This document shows, one piece after another, positions 59,077-64,000 of a stretch of DNA of 64,000 nt (position 1 is the stretch's first letter; each line of letters starts with the position of its first letter). The DNA is taken from the NCBI RefSeq assembly GCF_000179555.1, contig NZ_AECZ01000004.1, positions 1 through 64,000 of the forward strand, given 5' to 3'. Position numbers and translations under genes: made by a program. The stretch is from Solidesulfovibrio fructosivorans JJ] (lineage in GTDB: Bacteria > Desulfobacterota > Desulfovibrionia > Desulfovibrionales > Desulfovibrionaceae). The notes under the pieces were generated by a model. The model worked only from the letters and a program-made list of their open reading frames with translations. It was not told the origin of the DNA and did no database searches.

Positions 59077-60477
59077 ATGGACCTACTCCAACAGCTATTG
59101 CAAGATAATGAGAAGTGGCTTATGGAGCGCATTCTTTCATACGCTAAACTTCATAATTTTACAAAATATACTTCAACACTACTTGAAGCCTGGCATATGT
59201 CTATACTTGGTTTAACAAATTCTCTATGTATGTCTATTCGGTTTGGAGTAAAGGAACCTCAATTTACCCCTGATGAAAACTATATTTCAGATCCAGTTAC
59301 TGAATTTGGAAGACTTGAAGCCAAGCGACATCATGAGCGCGGCATCAGCATGAGTATGTTTCTTGGACTTCTTAAGTATTATCGTGATACTTACATTGAT
59401 TTGATCATCGAAAAAGGTCCTCAAGAGTTTAAACAGCCATGGACCCACTTTATCTTAAGGAGCTTCGATCGCTTTGAGATTGCTTTATGCACTGAGTGGA
59501 TAACGACAGATAACTCCGAACATATTTCTAGACTAGAGAAGGCAAATCGTCGCTTATCTAATGAAAAAAATAAATATCTCACCGTGTTTGAGAGCACTCC
59601 TCGCCCTGTATTTCTCGTGGATGAAGATGGTTTGCTGGACAGTATGAACCTTTCAGCCGCCCATTTCCTAGGCCTAGGCGGAGATTCAGGGGAAATGTAT
59701 TATTCCGAGGGACACAGTACTATAGATAGAAAAGCTAAGGGGCTTCGCAAGCCCTTTGAAAGTTATTTGCCGTGGCTAAAAGAAGATGCGAGTTTGTTTT
59801 CTAAAGGAGATGATCTTTCAAACAGATTAGAGATAAGAACCGATTCAAACGGTGTAAATCAATATTTCGATGTGTTTTTTGCCCGCATGCTAGATGTGTC
59901 AGGTAAATTTTCTGGAATGTTGATAATTCTTGACGACATCACAACACGAAAACAATTAGAATTACAATTAAACCATTTAGCCACAACTGACGCCCTTACT
60001 GGCGCAAACAACCTCCATCGCTTCCTGGAGAGAGCAGAAGAGGAAATTATTCGTTCAGAACGTCATGACAAACCTGTGTCTTTTCTTATGCTTGACATTG
60101 ATCATTTTAAGAACATTAATGATACCTATGGACATGCCATTGGTGATGATGTCCTCAGAGTTCTTTCTGCAGCATGTCGAAAATTATTTCGCAAGTCAGA
60201 TGTATTTGGAAGGGTTGGAGGTGAAGAATTCGCTGCGATTTTACCAGAGACAACTTTAGAAGCAGCAACACAAGTCGCTGAACGACTAAGACAAATTTTA
60301 GCTCAATTAGAGGTCGATGGACCTAATGGCAACATTTCATTCACGGTATCCATTGGAATAGTTGAACGAAAAAATGGTCAAAATCTTTCCGATGTTATGC
60401 GTTTTGCCGACAAATCATTATATGAAGCAAAAAACTCAGGAAGAAATAAGGTCGTCGCTGGAAACGTGAAAGCATGA
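59077..60477 (+). CDS. PAS-GGDEF diguanylate cyclase
   Basis: A 466-residue soluble enzyme making c-di-GMP. Residues 1-165 are a helical sensor (EFGRLEAKRHHERGISMSMF), 175-295 a PAS domain (FESTPRPVFLVDEDG), 305-460 the GGDEF domain: LATTDALTGANNLHRFLERA, FLMLDIDHFKNINDTYGH, the active-site RVGGEEFAAIL and an intact inhibitory RxxD site (RKSD, five residues upstream). All catalytic residues are present, so it should be active and product-inhibited. First cargo of D, the same place as the DUF4365 gene in B. The start at 59077 is preferred by the helical sensor; ribosome site weak. Confidence 0.9.
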   Translation: MDLLQQLLQDNEKWLMERILSYAKLHNFTKYTSTLLEAWHMSILGLTNSLCMSIRFGVKEPQFTPDENYISDPVTEFGRLEAKRHHERGISMSMFLGLLKYYRDTYIDLIIEKGPQEFKQPWTHFILRSFDRFEIALCTEWITTDNSEHISRLEKANRRLSNEKNKYLTVFESTPRPVFLVDEDGLLDSMNLSAAHFLGLGGDSGEMYYSEGHSTIDRKAKGLRKPFESYLPWLKEDASLFSKGDDLSNRLEIRTDSNGVNQYFDVFFARMLDVSGKFSGMLIILDDITTRKQLELQLNHLATTDALTGANNLHRFLERAEEEIIRSERHDKPVSFLMLDIDHFKNINDTYGHAIGDDVLRVLSAACRKLFRKSDVFGRVGGEEFAAILPETTLEAATQVAERLRQILAQLEVDGPNGNISFTVSIGIVERKNGQNLSDVMRFADKSLYEAKNSGRNKVVAGNVKA

Positions 60478-60623
60478 AAGCAATTAGCATTATTTCCTAT
60501 AAATTAAAGCTGGATACTTGGACGAACTTACAAAATTACACTATGTTACGCAAAAAAATTTCTTTAGTATATAGCAGCAATGAAGCATAGGCATTAACCC
60601 TGCCATCATATCCACAATAGAAA

Positions 60624-60660
60624 AACCCACGTCACCCCTCTTCACAGGACGACGTGGGGC
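60624..60660 (-). terminator. Terminator of AbrB-1 (element D)
   Basis: ACCCACGTCACCCC..GACGACGTGGGG, directly after the AbrB-1 stop. Confidence 0.8.
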
Positions 60661-60694
60661 ATAACGCGCAACTATTCCCAATCAATCCAGCTAG

Positions 60695-61015
60695 TTATTT
60701 TTTCTTCTCCAAAACAATTTTCCCCTCTTCCAGACAGGAGACCTTGAACTCGTCGCCCTGCTTGAAGCCGTAGTTGGCCAGGAGAGTCAAGGACAGGCGG
60801 AGACCATTCTTCGAGAACTTCACGCTTCCAGATGCCACACGAGCATCCATCCCTTCGATCTTGTAGAACTTCTCATCCAGCGTCATCAGCTTCGTGAGAT
60901 GATTTTTCAGGGTGGTCTTGGGGATATCGAAGGCATCCATGATTTGCTGAGCGGTTTTACCTTCGGTGATCATGGTGCGAAGTTTCATAGCGTCGAATTT
61001 CGATGCGATAGGCAT
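60695..61015 (-). CDS. HTH + AbrB-like regulator, AbrB-1 copy D
   Basis: A 106-residue regulator, nearly identical to copies A1, A2 and B (one change in LSLTLLANYG). AAAGGAG lies upstream of the ATG. It is adjacent to the diguanylate cyclase gene but convergent with it. No cassette tails are present in this element, so D shows the simplest form of the left zone. Confidence 0.9.
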   Translation of the reverse strand: MPIASKFDAMKLRTMITEGKTAQQIMDAFDIPKTTLKNHLTKLMTLDEKFYKIEGMDARVASGSVKFSKNGLRLSLTLLANYGFKQGDEFKVSCLEEGKIVLEKKK

Positions 61016-61700
61016 GGGTAAAAACTCCTTTCGGTTTTGATGTCGATTTGTTCAAGACAAACCCTATCTCAAAAACAAAGGATGTCAACAGAAGTTGTGT
61101 GAAAGCTGATTAATCATTTTTAACGGCAAAAGATGTAATTCCTTCGAAGAGAAAAAATTGGGGAAATATGGTCTTAGCAAAAACGCGGGAAACCGCGTAT
61201 TTGTGATAGTTATGCTATTACGGTTAGATACGTCACTTCACCTGCCCTACCCTCCTCCAGGACCAGGGATCGGGCTGTTTCAGGGGCATTGGCACTGATC
61301 GGGGCTGAAAATTCGCAGAGTCCTGCGGCCCGACACCCCACTTTCTCGCAGATTCCAGCAAAATCACGCTCTTTTACCGAGATTCCAAGGAAAGACTTAG
61401 CTGGCCGCTATGTCGCTGATGGTGCTCTAACCAGACCGATTTCACTGCACAATCTGCTGAAAATCAAAAAGTGAAGGAACCTGCATTTTAGAACTAGCTA
61501 AAATTTAAGTAGTTTCTTTAAGAAAACAGTCGAAGCCCCTCCCCTGGGGATATTTGGGCTTGGACTTTTCCCCCGGGCACCCCTCCCCTGCCCTCTACCG
61601 GGCCCCTCCTGGGACGTTTTTCTAAAGCCCCCCACTGGTACTCCCATTGGGCAAAATCTCAGGAAAGGCGAGGAGTCTCTAGCCAAAATATCTCGCCTTT
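61016..61700. repeat. Conserved non-coding region, AbrB-1 leader type B/D
   Basis: Aligns with 25656-26300, nearly identical at 61065-61135, again with the palindrome (61471-61486) and then the C-rich block (61530-61650). It ends in GGCGAGGAG..CTCGCCTTTC, a hairpin absent from B, shortly before the gene at 61732. Confidence 0.6.
61471..61486. promoter_or_regulatory. Dispersed palindrome, copy 8
   Basis: GTGAAGGAACCTGCAT, upstream of the small gene of D as in B. Confidence 0.5.
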
Positions 61701-61731
61701 CATTTGCCAAATGCGAAACAAGGATAAAACC

Positions 61732-62004
61732 ATGAAGAAGCAATGCCTATGGGATAAAGCGCATCTATTTTATCCAAGCTATAAATGTCGCTGCGACTTT
61801 CTATGTGAAAAATGCAACAAAGAAATCTATGAGCATTATCGTGTCTTATACAGTCCAGAACAATTCAAAGAAAACATTGACATGATCAAAAAGCAAAGAA
61901 AGCTCGCCATGGAACGAGATTGGACTGTAGGTGAAGCATGGATTGTCAAGATCATCGGGTTGGATATGCTTGTAAAGATCGCTTTATTTGACAATCTCGT
62001 GTAA
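61732..62004 (+). CDS. 90 aa Cys-rich protein of element D
   Basis: From the ATG at 61732 (AAGGATAAAACC upstream). CLWDKAHLFYPSYKCRCDFL then CEKCNKEIYEHY has five Cys and a His able to form a zinc site, followed by helices (ENIDMIKKQRKLAMERDWTV). It occupies the position of the ~70 aa protein in A-C but is not related to it. It recalls the Cys/His protein at 12747, also followed by a similar GGTGGACC hairpin. Unknown function. Confidence 0.65.
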   Translation: MKKQCLWDKAHLFYPSYKCRCDFLCEKCNKEIYEHYRVLYSPEQFKENIDMIKKQRKLAMERDWTVGEAWIVKIIGLDMLVKIALFDNLV

Positions 62005-62030
62005 CATCTTGGTATAATTTATAGATTAAA

Positions 62031-62060
62031 GGTGGACCGCCCTACCCGGTGGTTCACTGT
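62031..62060 (+). terminator. Hairpin after the 61732 gene
   Basis: GGTGGACC and GGTGGTTCAC can pair, followed by TGTTTTT; similar to 13058-13086. Confidence 0.5.
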
Positions 62061-62218
62061 TTTTAACTGGTGTGTGCGTGGTTGCCACCAGCGCCCGGGA
62101 GCAGAGCCAGTGACGCTGCTGGCCTGTTGAGGCGGAAGCCATCACTTTGGGGATACGTCGGGAAGAACTCTGGCGCTGCCGTTTCTATAAAAATCAAATG
62201 ATCACGGTGAGATAAAAA

Positions 62219-62234
62219 ATGCAGGAAGCTGCAC
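62219..62234. promoter_or_regulatory. Dispersed palindrome, copy 9
   Basis: ATGCAGGAAGCTGCAC, in the gene-free region left of the 62538 gene. Confidence 0.45.
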
Positions 62235-62537
62235 AGACCGGAAAAGTGCTTTTTACACGATTTTTCGGAGGTCAAAACTCACAGGGTCCTATGCTTTTCA
62301 CGTCCATGTCAGCTATTTTGGAGCGAAATCATTGGGAATTTCATAGAAAAAGCGGATTTTCAGTCAATTTCACCAGTCCCGATGGCAGGAGTCTGCGATT
62401 TTGACCACGGGGAAGGACCAAAAATGCTGTTTCCTTCGTTTTTGAGCAGCACAGCCCACGTCAATGGAGATAGAAAGACCATTTCTTAAAAAATGCATTC
62501 TTTTCTTGCAGCTGTACATTATTTTTCGACCACATCG
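62235..62537. other. Gene-free stretch in element D
   Basis: About 300 bases with no supported gene; some phrases (GGAGGTCAAAACTCACAGGGTCCTATG) suggest old leader sequence but I cannot align them firmly. Confidence 0.3.
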
Positions 62538-63191
62538 TCAGTGTATAATGTAAAACCAATGGTCATTAAGTCTTGTTATCTTATATGACTTGAGAATAAG
62601 AGGGTCATCAGGGTAGCTGCCATCAAATCGGTACAAAAGCGCTTCCCAATAGCTAAAAAACCCCCATTGTGTATAAAATAGGGCTTGAGGTCTCATTGTA
62701 TCGCATTCAATCTCAACATGGTCACTCATGAGAGAAAGATATTTCCATTTTTCAGGCAATTGTACGCATCGGTCACACTCACCATGTGCGAGTGCCAGTT
62801 TTCCGTCACAATAAGATGTCGCAATATATTCACGCTCTTTTCTAAATAAAGAGTAATATGACATAATATTAATATTACTTGGGCTCGTATGACTGATAAT
62901 AAAATGTGAAATAACAATAATAGCCAATGGATATAGTGAGCGAATTTGTATCATTTTAAAATACCGTATGGGCAGATACAGAGCATACACTTCTGTAGCA
63001 ATGACAGCAATAAAAAAAAGCAGAGGTCCCCATTCGTAGAATATTGGCGGCAAGTGAGAATATATTATAAATTTATAATAGCGAAGTGGCCATGAGAGGC
63101 ACTCAATGCAAAGTGTCCAGACAAGTGCCTGCCTGCAACGCTTTAGTGCAACATCGCGCATGGAACGGGGAGTAAGATCGATCGCCTTCAT
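62538..63191 (-). CDS. Membrane protein next to the toxin gene
   Basis: A 217-residue protein with three hydrophobic segments (about residues 24-42, 55-75, 86-102: GPLLFFIAVIATEVYALYL, YPLAIIVISHFIISH) and a C-terminal soluble domain with an exposed Cys pair (GECDRCVQL). The ribosome site is unclear. It is divergent from the type 44-like toxin. Immunity proteins usually follow the toxin on the same strand, so it need not be the antidote. Confidence 0.65.
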   Translation of the reverse strand: MKAIDLTPRSMRDVALKRCRQALVWTLCIECLSWPLRYYKFIIYSHLPPIFYEWGPLLFFIAVIATEVYALYLPIRYFKMIQIRSLYPLAIIVISHFIISHTSPSNINIMSYYSLFRKEREYIATSYCDGKLALAHGECDRCVQLPEKWKYLSLMSDHVEIECDTMRPQALFYTQWGFFSYWEALLYRFDGSYPDDPLILKSYKITRLNDHWFYIIH

Positions 63192-63342
63192 TGACTACGG
63201 AGAGGGGGGTAATATTTTTCAAGAATTTCAAAAAGCTATACAGAATTTATAGATGCTTGATAAAATCGGTTGACACAACGAACAACTCATGTACTTATAA
63301 AAACAGGAAAACATTGTCAAACAATAAAAAAAGGAGACGGCC

Positions 63343-64000
63343 ATGCCAAGAGATAATTATGTAAGCACTGAAGACACCGAAACCCAAGAGATGGACTCCC
63401 TTTCAGAATCATTACTTGAGATAAGTACATTCTATGCCATTCAAAACAAAATAATGAAGATACGCTATGGCACTATTGGCAATAAGGACGAGAGAGATGG
63501 ATTTATCGATCCAAACCTTCCGCCACTTAAAATTCCTGCACATCCAGCAGACGCAAACATTGACGAGAATATAACTAAGGCGAGAGAGAGTTTCAACCCT
63601 TTTTGGTTTATAGATATGGTCAAACCGAAAGGAGCATGGGACTATAAGCGCAGAAGTCGCGAATATGAAGATTTTGGCAATTTTAACTTTGGCGCAACCG
63701 CAAAAGCTTTTGGCTTTCAAGAGAAGTGGGCACTTCAAGCAGCTGGCATTGTACAAATTTTTCAACACAAGGCCAGTGCCGATTTCTATGATGAAAAATA
63801 CTTGCAGGCATTAATTGATTTTAAAAAAGCATTTAATGGTCCTCCCTATGGAGATGAAAAAAGAGATCAGGAAATGATAAAACTAGGATTTCGTTATTAT
63901 GACGATATTTATTTAAACAAATATGGCTGGAAACTAACAACAAAAGAAGATGTCCTCATAGCAGCCCAACAAGCTAGAGAAGCTGCGTTCCCATTATCCT
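63343..64000 (+). CDS. Polymorphic toxin type 44-like protein, cut by window end
   Basis: AAGGAG lies before the ATG at 63343, and the frame is open to the window end (219 codons). Residues ~85-150 (FNPFWFIDMVKPKGAWDYKR, EYEDFGNFNFGATAKAFGFQ) match the conserved core of bacterial toxin domain 44, found at the C-termini of polymorphic toxins and predicted to be a nuclease. Only about 85 mostly hydrophilic residues precede it: no repeats, no signal peptide, so this is a small cytoplasmic or separately delivered toxin. The end of the domain and any immunity gene lie beyond the window. Confidence 0.75.
   Translation, partial: MPRDNYVSTEDTETQEMDSLSESLLEISTFYAIQNKIMKIRYGTIGNKDERDGFIDPNLPPLKIPAHPADANIDENITKARESFNPFWFIDMVKPKGAWDYKRRSREYEDFGNFNFGATAKAFGFQEKWALQAAGIVQIFQHKASADFYDEKYLQALIDFKKAFNGPPYGDEKRDQEMIKLGFRYYDDIYLNKYGWKLTTKEDVLIAAQQAREAAFPLS

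Overview
The window reads as accessory DNA of a Desulfovibrio-like sulfate reducer. The clearest taxonomic hint is a flagellin N-terminus (8048-8470) of the Desulfovibrio type. Recurring backbone genes are GC-rich, while many cargo genes are AT-rich and look foreign. There is no housekeeping operon and no intact tRNA or rRNA gene.

The main reading is a tandem array of related integrative elements at one tRNA gene. The same sequence occurs at 17507-17720, 45349-45560 and 58625-58835. It starts with the 5' half of a tRNA-Val(GAC), on the minus strand and broken right after the anticodon, followed by about 175 bp of upstream DNA. These copies divide the window into element A (1 to about 17.5 kb, left end missing), B (17.5-45.4 kb), C (45.4-58.6 kb) and D (58.6 kb onward, right end missing).

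The elements share a backbone, degraded to different degrees. At the left is a minus-strand HTH plus AbrB regulator ('AbrB-1') with a conserved non-coding leader. Then come a ~70 aa protein, usually a DUF6573 protein, and a minus-strand XRE repressor. In A and B this is followed by a three-gene module: an unknown 'WEYMRRN' protein, a DUF3102-like protein and a TGT/DpdA-like transglycosylase. Next come a second HTH/AbrB regulator ('AbrB-2'), a catalytic-domain-only tyrosine recombinase and a full-length integrase. B also has a prim-pol/helicase replication protein; C has a different integrase with an excisionase and a CHC2 zinc-finger protein. Several B copies are frameshifted or altered relative to A, or the reverse (4015 gene, 31442 tail, 38794 recombinase).

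Cargo lies next to the attachment sites and beside the XRE gene. The left zone of B and C has an unusual layout: minus-strand cargo genes are each followed by a 3' fragment of an AbrB-type gene and its terminator hairpin. These tails occur six times, and the same terminator follows three of the four full-length AbrB-1 copies. This looks like cargo accreting at the 3' end of the regulator. Cargo includes a DUF4365-TPR protein, small membrane proteins, an AAA+ unfoldase operon with very small coupled genes, a diguanylate cyclase, a polymorphic toxin (type 44-like), and a four-gene operon of GAF histidine kinase, receiver-retropepsin fusion, membrane protein and RelE-like toxin.

Other structure: a dispersed palindrome (consensus ATGCAGGAACCTGCAT, nine copies) near backbone promoters; a group II intron domain V-like motif near 37.55 kb; a mosaic 3'-truncated flagellin; and about 0.9 kb in element C that is almost free of C on the plus strand. 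All family names come from reading motifs by eye, without database searches.
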